DNA of 64,000 nt from Leptodactylus fallax. Its lineage: Eukaryota; Chordata; Amphibia; Anura; Leptodactylidae. Shown here one piece after another: positions 1-13,200 of the stretch. Each line of letters opens with the position of its first letter. The first letter of the stretch is position 1. Where the stretch lies: assembly GCA_947044405.1 (NCBI GenBank), contig CAMRHE010000077.1, positions 1,488,001 to 1,552,000 on the forward strand, in the 5' to 3' direction. The position numbers and the translations under genes were made by a program. The notes beneath the pieces were generated by a model, which did not search any database, had not been told where the DNA came from, and saw only the letters and a list, made by a program, of their open reading frames with translations.

Positions 1-341
1 CTGAAATCTCACACTAGTGCACCTGGCTTCGCTGTGTATGGCCTGGGAAGCAGGAAGGAGTGTGCATGTGCAAGATTTCGGACACTGTCCCTCTGAAGTG
101 AGATCTTTGTCGTCATACCAATCAAACAACAAGGGGTGTGGTTAAAGCTCTGACTAGAGATGAACACATTTATTCCTAACAGACCTAATTTATTATTAAT
201 CTCCCCAAAATTTTGGATTCTAAAAAAATGACGGGCATCATTGCAGTCTAACACTCCAGCATCCTTATGCTGACATTGATGTGATGATGTTACCAATGTT
301 ACCTATCTCCTCTGGGCTTCAGCGCACCTCTCTGGGTCGCT
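1..341. other. Unassigned sequence at the window start
   Basis: A 95-codon open frame on the minus strand covers most of this stretch, but it has no recognisable motif and no splice or start context. I see no repeat boundary. It could be a relic of a mobile element. Confidence 0.3.
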
Positions 342-1216
342 ATGGGACATAATACTGTGTGCAGGGGTCCCTGTGGGTCATTATACTGTGTGGATGGGCC
401 GCTATGGGACATTATACGGTATGCAGGGGCCGCTATGGGACATTATACGGTATGCAGGGGCCGCTATGGGACATTATACTGTGTGGAGGGGCCACTATGG
501 GACATTATACTGTGTGCAGGGGCTGCTTTGGTACATAATACTGTGGGGAGGGGCCACTATGGGAAATTATACTGTGTGGAGAGGCCGCTATGGTACATTA
601 TACTGTGTGGAGGGTCCGCTGTGGGACGTGGGACATTATATTGTGTGGAGGGGCCGCTATGGAACATTATACTGTGTATAGGGGCAGCTGTGGGACATAA
701 TACTGTGAGGAGGAGCCGCCATGAGACATTATACTTTGTGAAAAGGCCAATATAGTACATTATTCTGTGTGCAGGGGCCTCTGTAAGACATTATACTGTG
801 TGGAGAGGCCAATGTGGCACATTATACTTTATGCAGGGGTTGCTGTGGGACATTATATTGTGTGGAGGGGCCACTATGGGACATTATACTGTGTGGAGGG
901 ACTACTATGGAACATTATACTGTGTGGAGGGGCCGCTATGGGACATTATAATGTGTGAAAGGGCCAATATAGTACATTATTCTGTGTGCAGGGGCCTCTG
1001 TAAGACATTATACTGTGTGGAGAGGCCAATGTGGCACATTATACTTTCTGCAGGGGCCGCTTTGGAACATTATATTGTGTGAAGGGGCCACTATGGGGCA
1101 TTATACTGTGTAGAGGGGCCACTATGGGACATTATACTGTGTGCAAGTGCTGCTGTGGGACATTATCCTGTGTGGAGGGGCCACTATGGGACATTATATT
1201 GTGTGTAGTGTTGTAG
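342..1216. repeat. 31-bp minisatellite, about 28 units
   Basis: Units close to GGACATTATACTGTGTGGAG + GGGCCGCTATG repeat head to tail. Because 31 is not a multiple of 3, long open frames appear in several frames (MGHYTVW-type peptides), but these are by-products. The same unit is found at 2.4-3.0, 11.1-11.3, 17.7-18.1 and 22.6-22.9 kb. Confidence 0.92.
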
Positions 1217-1254
1217 ACCAGGTGTTTTCAGATGTGGGGATGTATAATTTGTTG

Positions 1255-1505
1255 TTTGTTATTATTTTTTCAAATTTGGGGAAGAAGGGGGTGATTTGAA
1301 TTTTTAATTTTTTATTAATTTTTTAACATTTTTAAAAACATTTTTTTAAACTATTTTATTAGCCCCCCCCTAGGGAGCTTGAACCTGAAATCTTCTGATT
1401 GCAGGTCCCATAGACTGCAACACAACTGTATTGCAGTCTATGGCAAATTCGCCACATAGCTATTAAGGCTGGACATAGACCAGCCTCAATAGCTATAATA
1501 CAATG
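1255..1505. repeat. Dispersed repeat fragment after the first minisatellite
   Basis: TTTTATTAGCCCCCCCCTAG, CTGATTGCAGGTCCCATAGA and TGTATTGCAGTCTATGGC match 15.96-16.08 kb almost base for base. Confidence 0.7.
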
Positions 1506-2359
1506 ACAAGCCTGGGAGCCTTTTTCAACTTTGGAGGACTCTATCTTGATGCAATGCCTATAGTCAAAGTCTCTGATTGCTCTTTTAAATCTGACGCCAC
1601 ATGTGTATCTAAAGGCGTCATCCCACAGAATATCACGTCCCTGATGGCGAAACTCTGGTGCTCTGTAGCAACCATGACCAAGAGCATCACTCCCTCAGTC
1701 ATGACAGAGGGTTGCACCCCTCCAGAAGTGTTTTCCAAACGCGCTAGCATCTATTTGAGCTTGGACACAAAATCCGTATCACCAATGGGAGTGCAGAAAA
1801 GGGTGTGGAAAGGGCCGACCATTCGGGAAGGCAATTGTACTCACCATCCCGTCCGGTCCCTGTAGACAGGGCCGGTGTTGGGGGGGTAAACTGGGCAATT
1901 GCCCAGAGCCTCCCGACCCTAAAGTGGCGCCCTGGAATCCCGGAGTCAGGCCCAGCCACAGCGATAACGGAAAGGGGCCCGGCCTCATGAGTTGCAGGGC
2001 CACTTCCCAATAGAAGCCTGCCCAGGGGAGGTCTGCAAAAATAACAAACATTTTTACTCACCTCTCCTGGGTACCCGATGATATCTTCTGGCCATTTCTG
2101 GCCTGTAGCTGACGTCACACACATTTCGCACGTCACCACTGAAGCCTATGATTGGGCCTCAGGGGTTACGTTGGGCGTGCTGGCATCCTAATATCAATGT
2201 GCCCCACAGTGGTGTCCAGAACACGTGGCGCCAGCCACCGACCTGAAGAAGCAGTTGAGAAAGCGGAACAGCAGGAGGATGCCCAGTAGAGGTAAGGTAA
2301 GGTGAGGTGAGTATAACTGTTTGTTACTTTCCCTCATCTGTTTGCTATTTTCCCTCACC

Positions 2360-2970
2360 TCACTGTTGAGCATTATACTGGGGGGCCTCTATGGAGCATA
2401 TTATACTGTGTGGGGCCACTGTGGAGCAAATTATATTGTTTGTAGTTTCTCGGCAGCATAATATACTCTGTGGGACCACTGTGGAGCATTATTATACTGG
2501 GGGCACTGTGGGGAGCATATTATACAGTGTGGAGGTCATTGTGGCGCATTATACTGTGGTGAGATGGCGCTAGGGAGCATATTATACAGTGTGAGGCCAC
2601 TTTGGGGAGCACATTCTACTGTGTGGGGCACTGTGGAGCATTATACCAGGGGGCACTGTAGGGAGCCTTTTCTTTACTGTGTTGGGAATATTATAATTTG
2701 TGGGGCTGCTAGTGAGCATATTATACTGTGTGGGGCCACTAAGGGGTAGTATAATGTGTAGGGCCACTGTGGAGCATATTATACTGTGTGGAGTGTTATA
2801 TACCATGTGGGGCCACTATGGGCGGCTCAGTGGAGCATTTTATACTGTGTGGAGCCACTGGGGAGCATTATATACCATGTGAAGCCACTGTGGGGGGGGG
2901 CACATGGGAACATTTTATACTGTGGATGGCACTGTAGGCCATTACATACCATGTTAAGCATTATACTGTG
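2360..2970. repeat. Degenerate minisatellite related to the 31-bp unit
   Basis: Units such as GTGTGGGGCCACTGTGGAGC + ATATTATACT vary in length and sequence. Preceding sequence (2035-2160: TTTTTACTCACCTCTCC, GACGTCAC, ACCACTGAAGCC) matches half of the palindromic core found next to the other arrays. Confidence 0.8.
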
Positions 2971-3280
2971 GGGGACTCAAAATTCCTGCTGGCAGCCCTG
3001 TGTGCAAAGTCTGCATCACAGCTCCCTCACTATAATCTTGCACATACGTGTAGTGCTCCACGGTCATGTCATTCCCCTTACAGTCCTGTGCATGAACCAG
3101 CCATGGAGCTATAGTACTATAGGGGATGACGATGCAGGGAACATACTCAGTAACGTCACAGAGTCAGCACATATGTAAGAATTCAGTGAAGGAGCCCTGG
3201 TGAAGGCTATTAGCAGGAAGCTAATGGGTGGGCCCCCAGAACAAGATCCATTGGTGGGCCTTAGGCCCTTCAGTCCGACA

Positions 3281-3930
3281 CTATATAAGGGATAACAATT
3301 ATATATAATGGAGAACTATTATATATAAGGGGGCTCTTATTCATAAGGGAGGATTTATTATATATAAGGGAGGGCTACTAAATATATAAGGGGGAAACTT
3401 AAATATAAGTGGGGCTATTCCAAAGGGGGAACTATTAACTGTACATATAAGGGTGCTATTGTAAAGGAAAATATATATGGGGGGCTATTATTAGGGTGAA
3501 CTATTATTTATAAGGTGGGCTATTATTTATAAGAGAGGAACTATTTATAAGGGGGTTATAATTGTTAAGTGGGCTATTATTTATAAAGGGGGCTATCATT
3601 TATATATGGAGGCTATTAGTGATAATGGGGACTATTATTTATAAGGGTAACTATAATTTATGAGATGACAATTATTAATAAGGGGGAACTTATAAGGGAG
3701 CAGTATTATTTTTAAGGTGTGACTGTTACTGATAAGAGGAACTATTACAGATAAGGGGGACTATTATTTAAAGGGGGGACAATTACTGATACAGGGCACT
3801 ATTTACACGCAGTAACTATCATTTATAAGGAAGCTATTACTGATAAGGGTTTAATATTATTTATAAGCAGGGACTATTATTTATAAGGAGGCCCTATAAT
3901 AACTGATTGGGAGCAAAAATCTATTAGATG
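3281..3930. repeat. Degenerate GGGGG-ACTATTATTTATAA tandem repeat
   Basis: Loosely periodic units of roughly 17-25 bases alternate a G run with CTATTATTTATAAG. They follow the minisatellite at 2.4-3.0 kb and decay toward 3900. No coding signal. Confidence 0.75.
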
Positions 3931-6900
3931 TTACAAAGGTGGTCATTTGAACTGTGTGTGGGAAAATGGGGCATGTTATTATGTTCTGGAGGCAGAAAGG
4001 AGGCGTTATTATAGGGGTTGCCACTGAAAGACGATGGTGTTGTTTGTATATCAGCATTTGGGATCCCGCATTTAATTTTGCCCAGGGCCACACTTTCTCT
4101 AAAACCGACCCTGCCTGTAAAAGGTGGAGCTGTAGGCTGTACTACAGCCCTGAAGATCTTGCCACTGAAAGTCGATCTCCCTCATGATCCTTCGTTCGTG
4201 ACCTACAGTCCTACATCGAGATCTAACCGAGACAGAGCCTATAGAAGGCTAGATTTGTGTAACATATGCTAGCCCATTCACACAGGCCATGCACTGGAAA
4301 TACTACCAACCTAGTGTTATTGGATCACAAGTTATGCATATTACATACTCCTTTATCACACCATAAAATGAATATAGACCCCAGACCCAAGTCTATTTAG
4401 ACACACCTCAAAATAAGAACAGACTCCAGACCCCAAGATAAATACAGATTCATTTTAGTGAAAGAGTTTTATTTTAGAATACCAATGACGGATACCTAGG
4501 AAGGTCACAGAAAAGGTCTGGGTGTTCAGCAGACTTTCCCCCAACAATAAAATATTCAAGTATGTCTATGTCGCAAATAAAGCAATTCGTTTTAATGGGA
4601 TTCCTGTTTATTAATCATCTGAAAGATGTGGTGACTGCATTGCAAGGCAGACACACCCTTCTGGAATAGTTAATGGCAAACAATGACAGTATCATTGCAG
4701 ACTTACCAACATTTAGGTTGGTAAATAGGGATGTGTAAGTCCTGCCCCTTGACGTGCTCAAAGCCAACTTTTGGGCAGACTTTTAAGCCATGCCCCTTTT
4801 TATTCAGGACTGTTTCCAAAAATTTGTGACAGTCCCAGAAAATTCAGAACAGTTTGCAACTATGGGTTTACTGTCCTTAAAGGGAGTTTTCATACAGATC
4901 CACAGGATAGGTCATCAGTATGTGATCTGTGGTGGTCAGTAGGGGCGAATGGAAAGCTTCTACAGTGGATGGGAAGTGCATGCAGGATGCTCCTATTCCA
5001 GTCATAGGAGCAGTACTACAATTCCCTGGAACCATAACTACACAGTGGATGGGGCTGCAGCTCCTATTACTAGAGTAGGAATAGCCTGCACATACTCCAC
5101 GTCCACTGCCGCAGCTTTCGATGCATGGAAGGTGCTGTAACAGCTGATTACAGTGGGGTTCGGGTGTCGGACCTCCGCAAATCACATACAGATGTCTTAA
5201 AAACTCTATTTGGAGCTGAAAAAAACAACCCCTTTAAAATGTACATTTTATAACAGACAATCCTAATCATTGTTGGCTATCCCATTATCATACCATCTTG
5301 CATTCCATGTAATAAAACAAAGAGTTAATATTAAGTAATATTGATGGGACCAGAGTCTCATCATATTGGGTGAAATGGACTAATGATTATCAGAAAATAA
5401 ATTGATGTGAATGTGAATTGCTAAGATATTAGACCTCTTGTGAAAGCCAGAGTTTGCAATACCTGTTAATAGTCATATGGCACATGACTGGCACATGATA
5501 TTATGATTATGTGACCTATATTGTGCTGTATGGTCATTACCCTATATTTAAGACATTGACTAATATGTGATCTTATAACTACGTGAGTTATATTTGCTGT
5601 GTGGTCTCTTCCTCTCTCCCCCTGTGGCATGCCAATGTACCTATGATATAATCCTTTTTAACTTGATCGGTTTTATATTTCTACTTCAATAACATTTATA
5701 TTAGTTTTATATCAATGTGCTGTTGTGCTTAGCTTAATAGATGTGGTTTCATAATAGTCACATGGGCAGGACTCGTCTCAAGAGTAGTAATACAGGCCTA
5801 GGTTGCAAGCTAACTTCACCAGCATCAGGTGTATGGGCAGTAAAATGAGTTGTATTAGCCCTGCCTTTTTGTGCGCATGCACCATTGGAGCTGGGTTACA
5901 AGCTAGAACTGCATGGCGAATCCTGAAACTGGAACTCCCACATGAATATTCACAGGTAGTCCATGCTAATTTATAACTTCGTTTTAGAGAGTGAGATCTT
6001 TACAAACCTATCACCATCCTGTGTTAAGCCATCGTGGGGATTTAGTGCCGTCATATGTGATTACAGATTTAAGTAATATATAATAAGTAAGTAATGATGT
6101 TGGCATTTGATGAGGGAAACCAAATCATTTTTACAAGTACTATGGAAGTTATCCAATATTCTAAGCACACTCAGCCCCAGACATTTTCACTGAGGATCTT
6201 GCGACATACAGTATCTGCACCAAATCTGCAGGAAGATCCACATGCGTAGCATGCAGGTTTCTCTTCAGATTCTCATGGATTTCACCCCGGTTGCATTGAC
6301 AGAAGTGAACCAGCTGTACAAATCTGTGACAAATCAGCTACATAATTGAGAAATAAATTTGGAAATGCTCAATATTCCATGCAAAAAATGTCAGCAGCTT
6401 GTGGCAAATTTGTAAAATCTCATGTACTTGTCTGCTACTGTAAACCGCTGCAGAATTCATCTGTGAATATTCACAGGTAAAATGCACAGTTTTCTGTTCA
6501 GGATGTATGCCCCACAGAGAGGGGAACAATGCTCGATGTGGGAGGTAAAATTTATGTTTTGTTTTTTTTAAGGCAGGTGCGGATGGCATTGCTACAGGTT
6601 TATATGGGACACTAAACCCCCGATACCTGTGGGAGGATTAGTGTCCCATATCAACCTGACATATTCCCTTTAAAGTTCTCTTGCAATCTGTAATTTTGTA
6701 TACCCTCTACAATATATAAGCCTAGATCATCATCCAAAGGAAGAAGCAATATGCCTATATGCATCCAGATATGCTTCACAACACAGCAGATTATATGGGG
6801 TATGTCATGAGACTTGCAATCCACAGACAGAAGGCTAATAGTGCTGCATTCCACCCATTAGGCTGATAGGCCTGGTCTTAAATGGGTGGATATACAGCCA

Positions 6901-6950
6901 GTGTATATACAATCAGGTATAAAAAGGTGTACATGAGATTGTTCTTGCCT
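3931..6950. other. Region downstream of CARF without genes
   Basis: Apart from the TTAA MITE at 4877-5237 I see only AT-rich sequence with scattered short palindromes (for example 5755-5990 and 6600-6660). No exon-like frames or RNA genes are visible. Confidence 0.5.
4877..5237. mobile_element. TTAA MITE downstream of CARF
   Basis: Left TTAAAGGGAGTTTTCATACAG and right GAAAAAAACAACCCCTTTAA are rough inverses. Inner arms share GATCTGTGGTGGTC/GACCTCCGCAAATC and GGAGCAGTACTAC-like palindromes. TTAA is at 4877-4880 and 5234-5237. Confidence 0.6.
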
Positions 6951-6956
6951 TGTTGC

Positions 6957-7053
6957 TTTATTCATTTCATGTACTAATCCAATGTCAGAATAAATGGTCT
7001 GCAACATGTAAAATAGTGGGAGATATCCAAATATTGGGTGAGCAGTCTTTATT
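6957..7053 (-). terminator. Candidate CARF polyadenylation signals
   Basis: Two AATAAA hexamers on the minus strand (TTTATT on plus, at 7048-7053 and 6957-6962) lie 68 and about 160 bases after the CARF stop. Which one is used, if either, cannot be told from sequence. Confidence 0.45.
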
Positions 7054-7120
7054 ATACATATGGTTGTCTCCCTCAATATGAGGGCAGAAAATAAAATCTA
7101 GAATGAGAATAATGCACAGA

Positions 7121-7236
7121 TCAAGCAGTGTCCTCACAGTCTGTGGTTCCTGCTCCTTCAGTATTAGCTTCTGCTGGATCACTTGAGCTGTCTTGACCTT
7201 GCTCAGGGCAAAATGCATCAACAGAATTGACTTCAA
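7121..7236 (-). CDS. CARF: CARF last coding exon
   Basis: The acceptor follows a T-rich tract (CTATTTTAG). Thirty-seven residues rich in Glu, Asp, Ser and Thr lead to a TGA stop. The reading frame is fixed by the one-base overhang from the previous exon, giving ...[11 protein letters not shown] different open frame across the same bases is a shadow. Candidate polyadenylation signals AATAAA on this strand lie at 7053-7048 and 6962-6957. Confidence 0.8.
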
Positions 7237-10200
7237 CTAAAATAGATGAAAAAGAGACAATTAATATGATTATCTATTAATATCTCCATTATAAACTTCT
7301 CATTACTGATAGTAGATCTTCAGTACAGCAGGCAATATCTCATAGACATACTCTGTCACCAAATACCCACTCAAAATACTTATAAAACAGAAGTCAATGT
7401 ATCTCAGTTCTTCGCCTTTTCTTTGGCTATGACTCCACTTCAACTTTTAGTTGTACAACACTTGCACTTAAAGAGGACCTTTCACGTCCTCATGTATATG
7501 CGGTTTTACATACGTTAGAAAGCCGACAGCGCGCTTTCCCGTTATATGCCCCGGGGCTGGAAATATCGGGGGTCTAAATTTCACCGTTCACTGTCAGAAG
7601 GGCGCTCCTGACAGCTTAGCTTGGCTGTGAGGAACACCCTCCATGACAGTACGTGTCCATAGCCCTGTACTGAGAGGGCGTTCCTCACAGCTCAGCGTCA
7701 TCACTGGGCGGTAAGGAACGCTCCCTCTCTCTGTACTCATCCCATAGCCCTGTACTGTCAGAGGGGGCGTTCCTTACCGCCCAGTGAGGACGCTGAGCTG
7801 TGAGGAACGCCCCCTCAGTACAGGGCTATGGACGCATACTGTCCGGGGAGGGCATTCCTCACAGCCAAGCTAGACTGTCAGGAATGCCCTTCTGACAGTG
7901 AACGGTGAAATTTAGACCCCGATATCTCCAGCCCCGGGGCATATAACGGGAAAGCTGACAGAGCGCTGAATTCAGCACGCTGTCAGCTTTCTAGCGGTAT
8001 GTAAAACCGCATATACATGAGGACGTGAAAGGTCCTCTTTAAAGAGGACCTGTCACCTCTCTTGTATGTCTGGTTTATTAAGTACTGCCAAAACCCATCA
8101 CAGAGCCTTAGTCTACTTTACAACTTTTCTAGAGAAATATATAATTATATATTCCTATCAGCTTTATCAACATAATGCAGTATATACAAAAATATTAAAG
8201 ATCGAATTAGAATCACTGGGGGGAGGGAATTATTAATGTTTTATGCAATTTTTTTTATGTCAAATAGTTGTAAACCTGTGGTTTGCACATTTTTAACTCT
8301 AATTGTGACTAAAATAGTCACAAGTGGAGTCTTTGATAACAGATTTCAGATGCGGCACAAGGACTCCCAGAGGATGCACCTTATTCATGACAAGGCGGGT
8401 GCCTTGTCATAAATTAAGTGTATCCTCCACCAGTGCAGGAGACATCAAGACCAGTGTACAATATGCCAGTCTAGATGAATTCCCCCCGCTGATCATATTA
8501 CTGATGGGTAGTCAATGACATCCAGTATGGCTGCAGTCTGACACAAATAGGTGTATGCTGAATTTGGAATTTTACATATACTGTAGAATTGACGATGTTA
8601 CTCAATGACCATTTTGCTGAAATTTGTCAAATGCATTATTTTAGTTTGTGTCTAAACAGTTGGTATACTTATGATTATTTCAGTTACACATGTACATGTG
8701 CTCTTACCAATGGTTGGCTGGTTGTCTAGAATCCTAATAGGAATAGGATGTAGTTCCCCAAGCAGAATTTGATGCACTTCTCCAGACATACTGGATGTTG
8801 GATCTTCCACAGTCACCAGCTGTCCCATGGTGACCAGGTGGTTGTGACCAGAGGGAGATAAAGCAGTGACTGCAGACACTGAGGAGTCATGTTGTGGGCC
8901 TTGTAAGTGACTGAGCAAGAGGGGCTGACTACTTGTTCCTGCTTGGCTTACAGTAATAAGCGAGGTTGTCCCATCAGAAGATGTATAAGACGGAGGAGGG
9001 TGATTCACTGTGATTAGCGCTGTTGTGCCATCAGAGGATGTGAAGGACGGGGTTTGAGAGTTCACAGTGATCAGCGCTGATGTATCATCAGGAGATGTGA
9101 ATGTAGGAGATGCCTGGTTCACCGCAATAAGGGCAGTCGTTCCATCAGGTGATGTAAAAGGTGACTGCAACTGGAGACTCTGAGAAAATAAAGAAACAGT
9201 GAAATAAATGTAATATAGAATTTTTCAGTTATGGACAATAGCACATTAAGAAAAACTTATGAGAACAGTATAACTCAGATACAGGGTAGTCAAAGCTACC
9301 CACAGATATGAGTTTTCTGGTAGCAGAGCAGAGTCAGGCGGGAGGGTCTAGTGCCCTCCAGTAAAATTCATTCTAGTGATCCACTGTACAACAACATGCA
9401 AATAATACCTGACAGTTGTTTGCAAATTGTTAAAATTTCACCAACATGAATCTTTTTTTTTTCAGTAGCAGCTTGCTGCCTAGCCTTGGGCTGTGAATGT
9501 TTCTGTCCTGGGGTCTTGTCAGTAGCCTGCTGCTTGGCTCTTGCCTTGAACTTGAACCATTTTAGCCCTTGATGGGATATGTGTCCAAATAGCAGCAGGC
9601 CTCAGGCATCAACAAGATGATTGGTGATTGGGGCCCCCTGTAAGTTCATTGAGAAAATGGGGTCCAGGGGGGAAGGATATTGGTTGTCCTGACTCTGCAC
9701 CTAAATGTCATCTAGGCCAACCAATGTGTCTACTGTGTATACAATAAACTGGGTAGTTTCTAAACTAATCTACCAAGTATATCATACCAAAGCATAGCCT
9801 AAGTACGATGAATGTACTGTGCCATGCCAGGGTGAGCTGGGAGCCCGCCTAGCCCAAGGGCCCACCAGGGGATTCACCTATTCACCTGTGGGCCAGTCTG
9901 AGCCTGTAACAGAGCCTGCAGTTGTGGTCTGGAGTCTGGACAAGTCTACCAATAAATGTCTATAGCTGCTACCAGACTCAAGATCTGCCATATAGATACT
10001 TTAGGTTGAATAATTATCCTGCTAAAATGAGAAGCATTAGACCCCCTGTTCATACTTCCTCCATCCACAATGAGAAAATACACGCAAGGCAAGCAGTCTA
10101 TGATTAAATGAAGCCTGGAATGGAAAAATCACTGTATAGTCTCTAGAGTATACACTACATACTTATAGTGCTATGTTTTCCTGCTCTCTGCTAGGAAAGA

Positions 10201-13200
10201 GCAGAATGACTAGGATATATTGTGCTAGAGAATATGTTGCACTATATAAATAAAATGTATTATTATTATTATTTTTGCAAATTTTTCGAAATTTTGATTT
10301 TTACATGGTAATAGAAAGGGTATTTAAACTATTTTGATCTCTTGCTGTAATGGATTTGCACAAATGAAGCAAGTTTGTACATAGCCATGGTGAAAATGAA
10401 CCTATTGGTTTGTGGATGAAGCTTCTAGGAAGAACTAGGTTTGTCCATGGTGTTGGGGTTTAGTTCAGTAGTAGAGTGGTTGTTTGGTAGAAAGTAACAC
10501 AATCACAGGCTTCTTAACAAAAACAGGCTTCTATTTATTTTGTGCAAGGCAAAACAAGGGACAAACTTAAGCAGATTCTTTCAGCAGGTTGTTAATAACA
10601 AACATGTGGCAAACAAAAAGTCAATTACTTCAGGCAAAAAGTAAATAATAAATCAGTTGGTCTCACTAGCTTGGTTGGGACACAGTAGCAAACTCTATCT
10701 GGTTGTTTGTGCAGCTCCTAGCAAGGTTCACTTCCCAGTCTATTATCCTCAGAGACTCACACACCACCCCTCTGTGGCAGCTTCCACTCTTAATAAAGGC
10801 TACACACACAGTGGCTTAACTAGGAATGGCTGGGCCCCAAGGCGAACATTTGACATGTCCCCCATCCCCCCCCCCCCGCACAAACCGAATTCCCCATAAC
10901 CCCCAACCCCCCCACACAAACCACATTCCCCATAACCTACAACCCCCGCGCACAAACCGCATTCCCCATAACCCCCAACCCCCCCCGCACAAACCACATT
11001 CCCCATAACCCCACTCTCCCCCGCACAAACCACATTTCCCATAACCTACAACCCCCGCGCACAAACCGCATTCCCCATAACCCCCCCGCACAAACCGCAT
11101 TAGCCATAGCCCCATAGCGACTACTCCAAACAACATAATGTCCCATAGCGGCCCCTCCACATAGTATAATGTCCCACCGTAGCCCCTGCACACCGTATAA
11201 TGTCCCACCGTGGCCCCTGCACACACACTATTATGCCCCACCGTGGCCCCTGCACACACTAGCATGCCTCATAGTGGCCCCTGCACACACTAGTATGCCC
11301 CATTGTGGACCACCCATGAACAATTATTATACTCTGGGGTCTTTTCAGATGATCGGAGACCCAGGGGAGGATACAAAGATAAAAAACTATGTTACTTACC
11401 TCTCCCTGGCTCCGATGCACTCCGAGCTACTTTTGGCACTCTTCAATGTTGGACGTCACATGAGCCAGGCCGGTATCACGACGCATAATGACGCCGGCCT
11501 GGCCCAAGTGACGTCTGGGATGTCACCAAAGAGGCCCAAAGACTGCCGGAGCACAGGAGAGGTAAGTAACATTGTTTTTTATGTTCCCTCACCTCCCCTG
11601 GGCCTCCGATCATTATACTCTGGGCCGAAAAGACTTTGTGGGGTTCACTGGCCCGCAGACTTACTTAACGATCCCCGCTCCTGCTCACAGCCACCTCCGC
11701 TTCGTCAGCAGGGGAAAGGCAGGCGGGCATTGGTAAGTAAATAGAGCCCGTTACCTGCTGGGGGTTACTCCAGCAGGTAACGGCCTATTAAAAAAAAAAA
11801 AAAACATCAGGGGCCCTAATGTCCCCGGCCCTGTGGCAGCAGCTACCGCTGCTACCCTGGTATTTATGCTACTGCACACACCTGGGGTCAGCAGGACTGG
11901 AATATAGGAGCAGACCTGCAGTAATTCCCAAATCGCAGACCAATACTCCAGTCACTTATTTCACTGAGACTAGCAACCTCAGTGGCAGATACCTGCCATC
12001 CACAATTTTACCATTTGCATGCTTACATAGGTTACATGACGTGAGATCCCTCCTCCTGCTGACTTTGCCATGGGTAGCTCTTCCCTTTCCCCAATACATC
12101 TTGCTCTGCTATCTCTGACACTGAAGTTGTAAGAGGAGGAATTAGTGGAGAAGAGAGCAAGCCCTTAGTAAAGCAGATAGATGATATCGGTGCTAAGCTG
12201 ACGGCAACGAGAAACACTTTGCTGTCCATCAGAAACAGCAGACTAGCCAGTCATTTGATGAAGTTGTTGCACAGACTTTTCATCAATTATGTAAATATAA
12301 TGATACTAGAAATAGTAGGAAGATGTAATAAAGGCTGTTTAGAAATTTGCTTAATTTTGTATTTCTAAAGCATATGAGCATTAAAAAAAAAATCACTGCA
12401 AAAAATTACAGCCTTTAACTCCCAAGGACTTTAAAGGAGCTATAGTACAAAAGCTATATATCCTCTATCCATAGGATAGGTTTGTTTTAGTCATGTTCAG
12501 AATGTAGCGGTGTACGCAGAATGCACGGCCCCACTGTATTTATTTCAATGGTAATGCTGGAGATAGCTGAGTGCTCTACCATTGAAATGAATTGAACAAG
12601 GACGCATATTTTACATCCGCTGCTACATTCTGAGCAGAGTAAATAATTTTCGTGGCATAACACCTTTAATGGAGAGGGCTACTTGAAAGTGTGTCCACCT
12701 ATTGGTTGACTTCTATGTGAGCACATTCACAACTATGGAGTATTTCCTGTGGACATGCCATAAATATTTATTGTGAGAATAACGCCAATGAAGTCACCCA
12801 CCTGAAGCTGTGCAAAGATTTTGGGTTGCAGAGAGGTCAATGAAGAGATCAGCTGGGCTGTATCTTGACAGTCATCTTCATTAGGAGAGTTCTGAACCTC
12901 TATTAAAGAATCTTGTTCTAAGAAACAAGACACGGACATCAAATAAATGGGTAATCCATTCCTACCTTGTACCGTGTACCCAATGTTACCTTAATCACCA
13001 CTAACCCTAATTTGACTAGTGTACAGTATGTACAGTCTACATTATTCTATAGATAATAAAACGGACTCTTTTTAACATTCATATATACATTTGACAACAT
13101 GCTACTGAAATGCATACCATGAATGTAGGTTGTACCTGCAGACAAGTACTGCACTGCCTCTGGCTATAATAGGGTCCGGCAGCTGGAACTATGACTAACA

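Noticed and set aside
342..1216. Overlapping open frames giving MGHYTVW/GTLYCV-type repeat proteins, with similar ones at 2.4-3.0, 10.8-11.3 and 17.7-18.1 kb
   Set aside because: They are translations of the 31-bp minisatellite, which stays open in several frames on both strands. There is no start context, splice structure or conservation to support a protein.
1744..2139. 131-codon minus-strand frame at 1.7-2.1 kb
   Set aside because: It runs across a fragment of the repeat core found beside the minisatellites and has no protein motif.
11169..11744. 191-codon plus-strand frame
   Set aside because: It crosses the 31-bp array and the palindromic core of the repeat family; its opening residues are minisatellite translation.
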